Shown here: piece after piece, positions 47,945 to 56,380 of the stretch
Position numbering within the stretch: the first letter of the stretch is position 1
Layout of the letters: each line of letters begins with the position of its first letter
DNA from: Jeotgalibacillus aurantiacus
Lineage (GTDB): Bacteria; Bacillota; Bacilli; Bacillales; Jeotgalibacillaceae
DNA: 64,000 nt
Direction of reading: 5' to 3'
Assembly: GCF_020595125.1 (NCBI RefSeq)
Contig: NZ_JACNMS010000002.1
Span: 434,001-498,000, forward strand
Translations under genes and position numbers: made by a program
Notes under the pieces: generated by a model
The model's database searches: none
What the model was told of the DNA's origin: nothing
The model's input: only the letters and a program-made list of their open reading frames with translations

Positions 47945-48733
47945 TTAGATAAGTTGCAGGATATGCATAAGCGGCAGGACAAATAACAAACTGTCAAAGC
48001 GGTCCAGCAGTCCGCCATGACCAGGAAGAATGTTCCCTGAATCCTTTACACCATAATGGCGTTTTAACGCTGATTCAACAAGGTCACCAATCTGTCCGAA
48101 TGCAGATAATATAACGGTTGCAAGCAGGAGATACCAAATCGGCGTCCCAAGTGGCGCAACAAGTGAAAAGATCAGAATCACAACCACTGCACTGACAATG
48201 CCTCCTACAAAACCTTCAACCGTTTTGTTCGGGCTGATATCCGGCCACAATTTCTTTTTACCCATTGATTTACCGATAAAATAGGCACCTGAATCCGTTG
48301 TCCAGATAATCAGTAACGCAAAGACGATCCATAAAAGATCGGCACTTCTTGTTTCAATAAAATAGTAAAAACCGATACCGACATACAGCATGGCGAAAAC
48401 AGCAAATGCTGCATCGTCAAAAGTAAAGCGGTTTTTCTTTAAAACAGTATACACGAGAAGAAGCAGCACTGATAACAGCGCCATCTCGATCTTTGAATAG
48501 TTCAGCATATTCAATACTTCATAATATTCATCCGGCAGAAGAAAAGTCCAGAGAGTAATCATGGAGATCGCACCTGGAATGGAGCGGAACTGGATCGATC
48601 TCATTCTGAGCACTTCATAGAGCGCAATCGTCGCAATTAAGTAAACGCCAATTTCAAATAAAATGCCCCCTATCAGCACAACCGGAACGAACAAACCGGC
48701 CGCAATTAAACCTGTTATAATTCTCTGTTTCAT
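47945..48733 (-). CDS. cdsA: Phosphatidate cytidylyltransferase
   Basis: CdsA makes CDP-diacylglycerol, substrate of PgsA. The 262-residue polytopic membrane protein ends with the family signature SALKRHYGVKDSGNILPGHG followed by GLLDRFDS. The ATG overlaps the uppS stop (ATGA), so the two are translationally coupled. Confidence 0.96.
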   Translation of the reverse strand: MKQRIITGLIAAGLFVPVVLIGGILFEIGVYLIATIALYEVLRMRSIQFRSIPGAISMITLWTFLLPDEYYEVLNMLNYSKIEMALLSVLLLLVYTVLKKNRFTFDDAAFAVFAMLYVGIGFYYFIETRSADLLWIVFALLIIWTTDSGAYFIGKSMGKKKLWPDISPNKTVEGFVGGIVSAVVVILIFSLVAPLGTPIWYLLLATVILSAFGQIGDLVESALKRHYGVKDSGNILPGHGGLLDRFDSLLFVLPLMHILQLI

Positions 48734-49524
48734 TGAGATTCCTCACTTTTTAGTCCGCCAAATCTTCTGGAACGCTTCTGGTAAGATTCAATGGCTTCAA
48801 TTAAATGTTCTTCGCTGAAATCCGGCCAAAGTACATCAGTGAACCAGAACTCAGCGTAGGCAAGCTGCCAAAGCATAAAATTACTCAGACGAATTTCACC
48901 ACTCGTTCGAATCATCAGGTCCGGATCACCCAGATGATGTGTCATCATCAATGAAGAGAACTGCTCATCATCGAGTTCATCAATGGAGCATTCGCCGTTT
49001 TGCACTTTCACAGCAAAAGACTTTGCTGCCTGCAGGATTTCAGAACGGCTTCCATAGTTTAACGCGAAATTCAACACAAGACCTGTATTGTTTTTAGTCG
49101 CATCAATGGCCTTATCAACCGCTTTTAATGTGTGTTTGGGAATCTGTGAACGTTCACCCATCATTTGAACCTGAACGTTTTCTTCCACAAGCTCCGGTAA
49201 AAAAGTGCCCAGAAACTCTTCCGGTAACTTCATCAGATAATCTACTTCCATCTTGGGACGGATCCAGTTTTCAGTCGAAAAAGCATATAGAGTCAATGCT
49301 TTCACACCAAGCCGATTTGCCAGGCGGGTGATCGGCCTTACTGTCTTCATTCCCTCATGATGGCCTGCGATGCGGGGAAGAGCCCTTTTGTTCGCCCATC
49401 TACCATTCCCATCCATAATGATTGCAATATGATCAGGTATCTTATAAGATTTACACTCTTCTATTCTTTCATCAAGGGTGTCCGGCTCTTTCGTGGACTT
49501 CCATATTTTCATTTTATCGAGCAT
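48730..49524 (-). CDS. uppS: Undecaprenyl pyrophosphate synthase
   Basis: This cis-prenyltransferase makes the C55 lipid carrier for peptidoglycan and teichoic acids. The 264-residue protein has IIMDGNGRWANKR with catalytic D38, AGHHEGMK, TLYAFSTENWIRP and RTSGEIRLSNFMLWQ. The ATG at 49524 is preferred over a nine-codon longer frame, with GGGGGA upstream. It starts a uppS-cdsA-dxr-rseP-proS run after the frr terminator. Confidence 0.96.
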   Translation of the reverse strand: MLDKMKIWKSTKEPDTLDERIEECKSYKIPDHIAIIMDGNGRWANKRALPRIAGHHEGMKTVRPITRLANRLGVKALTLYAFSTENWIRPKMEVDYLMKLPEEFLGTFLPELVEENVQVQMMGERSQIPKHTLKAVDKAIDATKNNTGLVLNFALNYGSRSEILQAAKSFAVKVQNGECSIDELDDEQFSSLMMTHHLGDPDLMIRTSGEIRLSNFMLWQLAYAEFWFTDVLWPDFSEEHLIEAIESYQKRSRRFGGLKSEESQ

Positions 49525-49668
49525 TGTACATCCCCCATACTTTAATGGCATAATTCATGCTTTTCTTATCATATCAAATATTTCCTGCCGCGTGTTATCC
49601 ATCCCGTGAAAATTGACAGATTTCCGGGGGCTTCATGGCGGCAAATATACGACACTCAGAACATTAAT

Positions 49669-49696
49669 AAAGCCCCCTACATCGTAGAGGGCTTTT
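49669..49696 (-). terminator. Rho-independent terminator after frr
   Basis: AAAGCCC-CTAC pairs with GTAG-GGGCTTT (49669-49680 with 49684-49695). Flanking T-runs make it potentially bidirectional. Confidence 0.82.
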
Positions 49697-49750
49697 CTTA
49701 TCCTATTTGATGACAAAATGGATGTCAAGCTATCCCTTAAAAAGGACTGC

Positions 49751-50308
49751 TTAAACCTCCATGATTTCCTGTTCTTTCGCTTTCGCCAGGTCATCAATTT
49801 TCACGATATGCTCATCAGTCATTTTCTGAACATCATCGCTGTATCCGCGCAGATCATCTTCTGTGATGTCTCCCGCTTTTTCCTGCTTTTTAAGGTCGTC
49901 GTTTGCATCACGGCGGATATTTCGCACCGCTACTTTCGCATCCTCCGCTTCTTTTTTAACCGTTTTTGCCAGTTCCTTACGGCGCTCTTCAGTCAGAGCA
50001 GGAATCATAATACGGATTAAAGTACCATCATTAGCCGGGTTCAGGCCAAGATCTGACTTCTGAATCGCTTTTTCAATATCTCCTAATGAAGTCTTATCAT
50101 AAGGTGTAATCTGAAGAAGTCGGGCTTCAGGTACAGAAATTGATGCCATCTGGTTAATCGGTGTAGGTGCTCCATAATAATCAACCGTAATCTTGTCTAA
50201 AAGCGAAGCGCTCGCGCGGCCTGCACGAATCGAAGCCAATTCACGTGAAAAAGCCTGAATTGCTTTTGTCATTTTCTCTTTTGTCTGATTAATTGTTTCC
50301 TGTGCCAT
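49751..50308 (-). CDS. frr: Ribosome recycling factor
   Basis: RRF splits post-termination ribosomes together with EF-G. It has 185 residues, the usual length, with [36 protein letters not shown] and the C-terminal helix bundle. It starts two bases after the pyrH stop. Confidence 0.97.
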   Translation of the reverse strand: MAQETINQTKEKMTKAIQAFSRELASIRAGRASASLLDKITVDYYGAPTPINQMASISVPEARLLQITPYDKTSLGDIEKAIQKSDLGLNPANDGTLIRIMIPALTEERRKELAKTVKKEAEDAKVAVRNIRRDANDDLKKQEKAGDITEDDLRGYSDDVQKMTDEHIVKIDDLAKAKEQEIMEV

Positions 50309-50310
50309 TA

Positions 50311-51033
50311 TTATTTCCCCCTAACAATTGTGCCGATGGATTCACCAAGAGCAGCACGTTTAATATTTCCATTCTCCATAATCGAGAATACTATGAGTGG
50401 AATGTCGTTGTCCATACATAATGACGAAGCGGTTGAATCCATTACCGCTAAACCATCTTTTAATACATCTAAAAATGACAGTTCATCATATTTAACTGCT
50501 GCCGGCTCCACTTTCGGGTCAGCGGAATAAACGCCGTCAACATTGTTCTTTGCCATCAGAATCACTTCTGCTTCAATTTCAGCTGCTCTGAGGGCCGCTG
50601 TTGTATCAGTTGAGAAATAAGGATTCCCCGTGCCTGCTGCGAAGATCACAACACGCTTTTTCTCAAGATGTCGAATGGCTTTTCTGCGAATATAAGGTTC
50701 TGCCACCTGACGCATTTCAATTGATGTTTGAACGCGTGTCTGAACGCCAAGGTTTTCAAGGCTATCCTGCAGGGCCAATGAATTCATCACCGTCGCAAGC
50801 ATGCCCATATAATCAGCAGATGCACGGTCCATGCCCATTTCACTGCCAATCTTGCCACGCCAGATATTTCCTCCACCTACTACAACCGCTACTTCTACCC
50901 CAAGATCAGATAGCTCCTTAATCTGTTCAGCGACTGATTTAATGATGGGTGGGTGAATGCCAAATCCCGCTTCACCTGCCAGTGCTTCTCCACTAAGCTT
51001 TAACACCACTCGATTGTATCTTGAATTACTCAT
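50311..51033 (-). CDS. pyrH: UMP kinase
   Basis: This hexameric bacterial UMP kinase of the amino-acid-kinase fold has 240 residues. [13 protein letters not shown] is at the N-terminus, with [27 protein letters not shown] and [16 protein letters not shown] following. It lies between tsf and frr, after a terminator hairpin. Confidence 0.97.
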   Translation of the reverse strand: MSNSRYNRVVLKLSGEALAGEAGFGIHPPIIKSVAEQIKELSDLGVEVAVVVGGGNIWRGKIGSEMGMDRASADYMGMLATVMNSLALQDSLENLGVQTRVQTSIEMRQVAEPYIRRKAIRHLEKKRVVIFAAGTGNPYFSTDTTAALRAAEIEAEVILMAKNNVDGVYSADPKVEPAAVKYDELSFLDVLKDGLAVMDSTASSLCMDNDIPLIVFSIMENGNIKRAALGESIGTIVRGK

Positions 51034-51062
51034 AGAATCCTCCCGTATGGTTCATTTTTTCC

Positions 51063-51090
51063 AAAAAAGAGGGAACACAAAGTGTCCCCG
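51063..51090 (-). terminator. Rho-independent terminator between tsf and pyrH
   Basis: GGGAACAC (51071-51078) pairs with GTGTCCCC (51082-51089) around three bases, followed on the minus strand by TCTTTTTT. Confidence 0.82.
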
Positions 51091-51117
51091 CTCATTAATC
51101 ATGCTGTGTAACAGCTA

Positions 51118-51999
51118 TTACTTTTTAACCTGGCTCATTACTTCGTCAGCGAAGTTGTCCTGGCGCTTTTCAATTCCTTCTCCAACTTCATAGCGAACGA
51201 AATCCGTAAGCTGTGCACTATTTGAAGCAAGGAAATCACGTACCTTCTGGTCAGGATTCTTAACGAATGGCTGATCAACGATACAGATTTCTTCGAAGTA
51301 CTTGTTCAGACGGCCTTCAACCATTTTAGCAACGATATTTTCCGGCTTGCCTTCTTCAAGTGCCTGTTTTGTAAGGATTTCACGCTCTTTATCAGCTTCT
51401 TCCTGAGAAACCTGGTCACGTGAAACATATTTTGGATTAAGGGCAGCAGCATGCATCGCTACATCTTTTGCTACCTGCTCTTCAGTTGTACCTTCCACAA
51501 CAGAAAGAACGCCGATACGTCCACCCATGTGCAGGTATTCACCAAATGCTGCGTTCTCGCCTTTAGTGCGGATTGCAAAGCGGCGAAGGCTGATCTTTTC
51601 ACCAATTTTACCAACAGCAGCAGTAATGTAATCAGCTACAGTTGATCCATTTGACATTGTTGTTTCAAGAGCAGCTTCTGTCGTTTCAGGCTTTGTAGCT
51701 AGAAGGTGATCAGCGATCTCGTTTCCAAGAGACTGGAATCCTTCATTTTTCGCAACGAAGTCTGTTTCAGAGTTAAGCTCAAGAATAACTGCGTCATTAC
51801 CGTTACTCTTGATAAAAGTTAGACCTTCAGCAGCGATACGGTCTGCTTTCTTAGCAGCTTTAGCGATTCCTTTTTCACGAAGGAAGTCTACTGCCTGGTC
51901 CATGTCACCATTTGTTTCCTGAAGTGCTTTTTTGCAGTCCATCATACCTGCGCCTGTTTTTTCGCGTAGTTCTTTAACCATTTGTGCTGTAATAGCCAT
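51118..51999 (-). CDS. tsf: Elongation factor Ts
   Basis: EF-Ts is the guanine nucleotide exchange factor for EF-Tu. The 293 residues include [19 protein letters not shown] at the start and [14 protein letters not shown]. It follows rpsB across an attenuator-like hairpin. Confidence 0.97.
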   Translation of the reverse strand: MAITAQMVKELREKTGAGMMDCKKALQETNGDMDQAVDFLREKGIAKAAKKADRIAAEGLTFIKSNGNDAVILELNSETDFVAKNEGFQSLGNEIADHLLATKPETTEAALETTMSNGSTVADYITAAVGKIGEKISLRRFAIRTKGENAAFGEYLHMGGRIGVLSVVEGTTEEQVAKDVAMHAAALNPKYVSRDQVSQEEADKEREILTKQALEEGKPENIVAKMVEGRLNKYFEEICIVDQPFVKNPDQKVRDFLASNSAQLTDFVRYEVGEGIEKRQDNFADEVMSQVKK

Positions 52000-52042
52000 G
52001 AATTGTTCCTCCTTGGATTATATAAATTCATTTTATTCCTTT

Positions 52043-52081
52043 AAAAAAGGTGATAAGGGAAGTTCCCGCTTATCACCTTTT
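52043..52081 (-). terminator. Attenuator hairpin between rpsB and tsf
   Basis: AAAAGGTGATAAG and its complement flank a GGAAGTTCCC core, with T-runs on both sides. It gives a long stem suited to partial termination after rpsB. Confidence 0.8.
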
Positions 52082-52091
52082 CAGCTATACA

Positions 52092-52808
52092 TTACTCAGC
52101 AGCTACTGCTTCTTCTTCCTCTTCTTCAACCTGCTTTGATTCAAGAATCGCATCAGCCATTTTAGAAGTAAGAAGTTTTACTGCACGGATTGCATCATCG
52201 TTTGCAGGGATTACGTAGTCGATTTCATCCGGATCACAGTTTGTATCAACAATACCTACGATTGGAATGTTCAGTTTACGTGCTTCCGCAACCGCGATGC
52301 GCTCTTTACGTGGGTCGATGATGAATAGTGCATCAGGAAGCTTCTTCATATCTCTGATTCCGCCAAGGAATTTTACAAGACGCTCATATTCTTTCTTAAG
52401 CTGAACGACTTCTTTCTTTGGAAGTACATCGAATGTACCATCTTCTTCCATCTTTTCGATTTTCTTAAGACGGTTAATACGAAGCTGGATTGTGTCGAAG
52501 TTAGTAAGCGTTCCACCTAACCAGCGCTGGTTAATGAAGTGCTGACCTGCACGTTCTGCTTCTTCTTTCACTGACTCCTGAGCCTGCTTCTTCGTTCCTA
52601 CGAAAAGAACTTCTCCGCCGTTAGCAGATACTTCTTTCACGAACTTGTAAGCTTCTTCTACTTTCTTAACCGTCTTTTGAAGGTCAATAATGTAGATTCC
52701 GTTACGCTCTGTGAAGATATACTTCTTCATTTTTGGGTTCCAGCGACGAGTCTGGTGTCCGAAGTGAACACCTGCTTCAAGCAATTGTTTCATTGAAATA
52801 ACTGACAT
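52092..52808 (-). CDS. rpsB: 30S ribosomal protein S2
   Basis: S2 is a late-assembling small-subunit protein. The 238 residues include [22 protein letters not shown] and [12 protein letters not shown], with an acidic Glu-rich C-terminus. It has its own promoter just after the swrB stop and a leader of about 110 bases. Confidence 0.98.
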   Translation of the reverse strand: MSVISMKQLLEAGVHFGHQTRRWNPKMKKYIFTERNGIYIIDLQKTVKKVEEAYKFVKEVSANGGEVLFVGTKKQAQESVKEEAERAGQHFINQRWLGGTLTNFDTIQLRINRLKKIEKMEEDGTFDVLPKKEVVQLKKEYERLVKFLGGIRDMKKLPDALFIIDPRKERIAVAEARKLNIPIVGIVDTNCDPDEIDYVIPANDDAIRAVKLLTSKMADAILESKQVEEEEEEAVAAE

Positions 52809-52925
52809 AGTGTTAGTTCCTCCTTATGGTTTTCTCCTCCGCCCCGGTCATGTTTAAGTCGAAAACTGCCAGTCCGGCAGCACCAATTCGCCAAATCACG
52901 AAGCGTGTGTATTAACACCGTTAAT
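52809..52925 (-). ncRNA. rpsB 5' leader with stem-loops
   Basis: The leader contains small stems GTGT/ACAC, CACG/CGTG and CTGCC/GGCAG before the ribosome site AGGAGG. S2 is autoregulated in other bacteria; no specific known leader class is recognised here. Confidence 0.3.
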
Positions 52926-52926
52926 T

Positions 52927-52955
52927 ACTATACCACACAGCAGAGTCATCAGCAA
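52927..52955 (-). promoter_or_regulatory. SigA-type promoter of rpsB
   Basis: The minus strand reads TTGCTG (52955-52950), a 17-base spacer, and TATAGT (52932-52927), starting right after the swrB stop. It separates flagellar from translation genes. Confidence 0.75.
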
Positions 52956-52959
52956 GCAG

Positions 52960-53451
52960 TTATTTTGCGTTTTGACTGAACTTAATCATCAGTTCTACTT
53001 CCGTTTTTCCTTTATTCAGCTTTTTGGCAATGTCAGCGATGCTCAGACCCTGCTGTTTAAGCAAAACGGCCTGTTCAGCAGGTGTCTTTTCAGAAGGCAG
53101 CGTTTCCTGCGGCCGGGATGATTGATAAGAGGACACCGCCATTTTTTTTGCCGTTTTACTAATGAGTGACCCTGACACTTCCTGCTCAGTCTGCTTTACG
53201 GCTTTGGCAGGCTGAGCAGCTGCCTTTACAGCCTGCTTTGATTGTAGTGTTTCAAACTGTTTGAGGAACACGTCATTTTCTTCTTTTATCTCAAGCAGAT
53301 AGGCAGTAAAAGTCTGTTCAATTTCATTTAATGCCCTTTCATGCTGTATTTCCTTGTCTATGAGCCGGTTCTGCCTCATAAACAGCAGGTAGATCGATAA
53401 AAATGCAGCAATATTAAATAGTAACGATAGAATGAGTAAAAATAAAATCAT
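52960..53451 (-). CDS. swrB: Swarming motility protein SwrB-like
   Basis: The 163-residue protein has an N-terminal membrane helix (LFLLILSLLFNIAAFLSIYL), a coiled-coil region and a low-complexity middle. A C-terminal helix-turn-helix-like segment (LLKQQGLSIADIAKKLNKGK) is present. This layout and its place just before rpsB match B. subtilis YlxL/SwrB, which activates flagellar type III export and SigD output. Sequence conservation in this family is low, so the name rests partly on position. Confidence 0.8.
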   Translation of the reverse strand: MILFLLILSLLFNIAAFLSIYLLFMRQNRLIDKEIQHERALNEIEQTFTAYLLEIKEENDVFLKQFETLQSKQAVKAAAQPAKAVKQTEQEVSGSLISKTAKKMAVSSYQSSRPQETLPSEKTPAEQAVLLKQQGLSIADIAKKLNKGKTEVELMIKFSQNAK

Positions 53452-53467
53452 AATGTCTCCTTAATCA

Positions 53468-53782
53468 TCAGCCCGAAAAATCGACTCTTCTTCCTTTAAA
53501 AGGATGGTGATCTTTTTTCGACTCATGTTTTCCCTTCACTTCCGGCCTTTCAGTTTCCTGAGACTGATCAGAAAATTCTCCCGCGCTCTGCTTATTAAGT
53601 TTTGCTTTTTCACTTTCCCCATAGCGGTTTACGGATGCCCGCTTTCGTAAAAGATCCTTTTCAGCAAGTGCTGCGAGCTGGCTTTGTGTGACTGCATTCT
53701 GCTGTTGCTGCTGATCGGCGGATCGTCCGGCTTCAATTGTTTTTGGAATGGACATTTGTAAACTGATGACTTTAAATGCCAT
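53468..53782 (-). CDS. Small charged protein between sigD and swrB, unknown function
   Basis: This 104-residue soluble, strongly charged protein has a good ribosome site (GGGAG). The N-terminus VISLQMSIPKT precedes a run of five glutamines, a Lys/Arg/Glu-rich stretch (GESEKAKLNK) and a C-terminal HPFKGRRVDFSG. I recall short proteins with a similar LQxxIPKT plus Gln-rich start and a basic KG-I/V-D end beside sigD or flagellar genes in other Firmicutes. None has an assigned function to my knowledge. It is absent from this exact place in B. subtilis. Probably co-transcribed with sigD and swrB. Confidence 0.8.
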   Translation of the reverse strand: MAFKVISLQMSIPKTIEAGRSADQQQQQNAVTQSQLAALAEKDLLRKRASVNRYGESEKAKLNKQSAGEFSDQSQETERPEVKGKHESKKDHHPFKGRRVDFSG

Positions 53783-53812
53783 ACAGCACGCTCCCTTTCA
53801 AAAAACTCCTCC

Positions 53813-54580
53813 TCAGGATTGGTATTCTGCAACGAGGAGCTTTCTCAGTTTAAACAGACATTTTGAATGAATCTGGGAAATCCGTGATGTTGATAAATTC
53901 ATGACCTCTCCAATTTCGGTGAGGGTAAGCTCTTCTGTGTAGAACAGACTGATGACCAGCTGTTCCTTTTCATTCAGCTGACCAATCTTTTGTGCCAGAT
54001 CTTCAATCAGCTCATTTTTCACGAGCTGCTCTTCTGGCAGCACCGAATTACGATCCTTAATCGTAAAAGCAGCTGTTTCACCGTCTTCTTCCGTGGCATG
54101 CTCGTCCATCGAGAGAACGTTGGCAAACAAATGCTCCTGCGTGATCTGATAAACCTCTTCAACCGGAACGTCCAGTGCTGCAGCCACTTCATCCGGTTCC
54201 ACATGACGAAGTGATTTCTGCTCCAGCTCTTCAATCACTGATTCTACTTTTTTGGCTTTTTCCCGTGCGGACCTTGGCATCCAATCCTCTTTTCGCAATC
54301 CGTCAATGATGGCACCGCGGATTCTGAAGGAAGCATACGTATCGAATTTCAGATCTCTAGCCGGATCAAATTTTTGAAGGGCATCCAGCAGTCCCATCAA
54401 GCCCAGGCTTTTGATGTCATCACGTGAAACATTTTTCGGAAGACCAGCACTGATACGCTGTACATGATATTGCACCAATGGCATGTATCGCTGAACGAGC
54501 ATATCACCTGCATATGCATCTCTGGAGGCTGTCCACATCTGCCAATAATGTTTTTCAAGGTCTGTCGCTGCCTGACTCAT
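53813..54580 (-). CDS. sigD: RNA polymerase sigma factor SigD (FliA type)
   Basis: This sigma-28 factor drives late flagellar, chemotaxis and autolysin genes. The 255 residues have region 2 (YMPLVQYHVQRIS, DIKSLGLMGLLDALQKFDP, FDTYASFRIRGAIIDGLR) and region 4 (LTLTEIGEVMNLSTSRISQIHSKCLFKLR). AAGGAGG precedes the ATG. An extended -10 promoter and an upstream terminator suggest that it is not solely dependent on the long fla/che transcript. Confidence 0.97.
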   Translation of the reverse strand: MSQAATDLEKHYWQMWTASRDAYAGDMLVQRYMPLVQYHVQRISAGLPKNVSRDDIKSLGLMGLLDALQKFDPARDLKFDTYASFRIRGAIIDGLRKEDWMPRSAREKAKKVESVIEELEQKSLRHVEPDEVAAALDVPVEEVYQITQEHLFANVLSMDEHATEEDGETAAFTIKDRNSVLPEEQLVKNELIEDLAQKIGQLNEKEQLVISLFYTEELTLTEIGEVMNLSTSRISQIHSKCLFKLRKLLVAEYQS

Positions 54581-54616
54581 GAGGATCCTCCTTTAGACTG
54601 ATAATATATACTTTCC

Positions 54617-54625
54617 ATTATATCA
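54617..54625 (-). promoter_or_regulatory. Extended -10 promoter of sigD
   Basis: The minus strand reads TGATATAAT, an exact extended -10 element, about 40 bases before the sigD ATG; the -35 is poor. Confidence 0.5.
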
Positions 54626-54736
54626 AAAGGAGGATGACTTGTGTTTAGACATTTTAAAAAAGAGACTGGTTCTAAAGGCCTCAAATAACTCTTTATTGTG
54701 GCTGTTTCACCAACTTCCCCAAATCAATTCACAGAT

Positions 54737-54768
54737 GAAAAAAACAGACCCATATTGAGTCTGCTTTT
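54737..54768 (-). terminator. Terminator candidate after cheD
   Basis: CAGAC (54745-54749) pairs with GTCTG (54759-54763), and seven T residues follow on the minus strand. The stem is short. It lies in the 224-base cheD-sigD gap. Confidence 0.55.
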
Positions 54769-54804
54769 CAAATGATAGCGTTGATAATTCATGACAAAGA
54801 ACCA

Positions 54805-55293
54805 TCAGATCATTTTTTCCCCTACATTGACAGTACGAACAGACAGCTGGTATGTGACAGGGTCAAACTCAATCGTACGTCCACTGCTGCCCCCTGTGTC
54901 TTCACTGACTACTGGGATATTCAACTTTTTCAATTCAGCTTTTACAGCTTCAACATTCCTCGGCCCGATTCTCATCGTATCTTTCTGAGTGGAAAACTGA
55001 AACATCTGAGCACCTCCGGCAATCTTTGCCTTTAGGCGGGTTGCCGGAAGTCCCATTTGTTTAATCAGATGACTGACTCCCGTGTCAGCAAACTTTGCAG
55101 GATTGATCTCTCCGGATCTTGCCAAAGCAGAATCAGGGAGCATAACGTGAAGCAAGCCCGCTTTTTTTGAGCGTTCATCGTATAGGATCACACCTACACA
55201 TGAACCGAGTCCGGATGTGCGTATTTTATCCGGCGGCTCTGCTACACCCGAATCTGCAATGCCAATTTTTATGACGGTTCCAACCTTAAGCAT
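54805..55293 (-). CDS. cheD: Chemoreceptor glutamine deamidase CheD
   Basis: CheD deamidates receptor glutamines and stimulates the CheC phosphatase. The 162 residues have the catalytic cysteine in GLGSCVGVILYD and the histidine in GLLHVMLPD. One base separates it from cheC. It is the last che gene before the sigD gap. Confidence 0.95.
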   Translation of the reverse strand: MLKVGTVIKIGIADSGVAEPPDKIRTSGLGSCVGVILYDERSKKAGLLHVMLPDSALARSGEINPAKFADTGVSHLIKQMGLPATRLKAKIAGGAQMFQFSTQKDTMRIGPRNVEAVKAELKKLNIPVVSEDTGGSSGRTIEFDPVTYQLSVRTVNVGEKMI

Positions 55294-55294
55294 T

Positions 55295-55924
55295 TTATTC
55301 GACTCCTAATGCATGAAAAAGGGTCCGGAACGAATCCGGATCAGGCAGTAAAAAAAACTGGCCGTTTGCACCTTCAGTCTTTTTCCCCTCGTTCGCAAGT
55401 TCAGTATCAATCACGATGGCTTTATCACCTGCCTGTGATACTTCTACAAGACCATAGCTGATAATGGCACCCGCCATATCAACTGCGATGGCAGGAACCG
55501 TTGGATATAAATTAAGATTCGTAAAATCAGACAAGGAGGATAAATAGGAACCTGAAAGAATATTTCCCATCTCCTGAAGGGCAGAAAGCCCCATTTCTGA
55601 TTCTGCGATCTGTTCAAAATCGAAGCTGTCATCCTTGATCATCGTGCGTATAAACCCTGAAGCCTGTTCAATCGATAAAATGAAGAACATACTCCCGGTC
55701 ATTTCGCCTTCAATCCGGAGAAAGACGCTGACTACAACGTTCTCGGGTCCGCCTGCCATCTCCATCATCTCATCAAAGGAAACGACCTTCACATGGGGCA
55801 CAGACATATCCACTTTATTGCCAAGCAAAGTGGAAAGAGCCGTTGCAGCATGACCTGCACCAATATTCCCAATCTCCCTCAATATATCGAGATGATAGCT
55901 TGTGATGGTGTCCTCATAACTCAT
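55295..55924 (-). CDS. cheC: CheY-P phosphatase CheC
   Basis: The 209-residue CheC has both D/S-x3-E-x2-N active-site motifs: DILREIGNIGAGHAA at residue 13 and SALQEMGNILSGSYL about 100 residues later. It removes phosphate from CheY and binds CheD. The ATG overlaps the cheW stop (ATGA). Confidence 0.95.
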   Translation of the reverse strand: MSYEDTITSYHLDILREIGNIGAGHAATALSTLLGNKVDMSVPHVKVVSFDEMMEMAGGPENVVVSVFLRIEGEMTGSMFFILSIEQASGFIRTMIKDDSFDFEQIAESEMGLSALQEMGNILSGSYLSSLSDFTNLNLYPTVPAIAVDMAGAIISYGLVEVSQAGDKAIVIDTELANEGKKTEGANGQFFLLPDPDSFRTLFHALGVE

Positions 55925-56361
55925 GAGACATTCTCCAGTACTTTATCGAGCTGAAGAAGAATTAACAATCTGCGGTCAATTTTAGCAACACCGCTGATGA
56001 AATCTGCTTCAATACTTCCCACCACATTTGGCTGCGGTTCAATGGACGTTTCAGGAATATCAAGTACATCGTTGGCTGAGTCAACGATTAATCCAACTTC
56101 CCGACCATCAAGTGTAACAATAATAATACGTGTATGTTCATCAAAAGATCCTGCTTCAATACCAAATCTCGTTCTGAGATCGATAATAGGTGTAACGACT
56201 CCTCTCAGATTTACGACGCCTTTGACGTGAGAGGGAACGCCTGGTACCCGGGTAATGTGCATGACTTTTTCAATAGACTGTACATTTTGAACCGGAACGG
56301 CATATTCTTTATTCAAAAGTTGAAAAACAATCACCTTTAAATCGTTTACCAAAACAGTCAT
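55921..56361 (-). CDS. cheW: Chemotaxis adaptor CheW
   Basis: This 146-residue single CheW domain couples receptors to CheA: VNLRGVVTPIIDLRTRFG near residue 48, IIVTLDGREVGLIVDS in the middle. It follows cheA with 19 bases between. Confidence 0.96.
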   Translation of the reverse strand: MTVLVNDLKVIVFQLLNKEYAVPVQNVQSIEKVMHITRVPGVPSHVKGVVNLRGVVTPIIDLRTRFGIEAGSFDEHTRIIIVTLDGREVGLIVDSANDVLDIPETSIEPQPNVVGSIEADFISGVAKIDRRLLILLQLDKVLENVS

Positions 56362-56380
56362 CTGCTGACACCTCTTTTCT

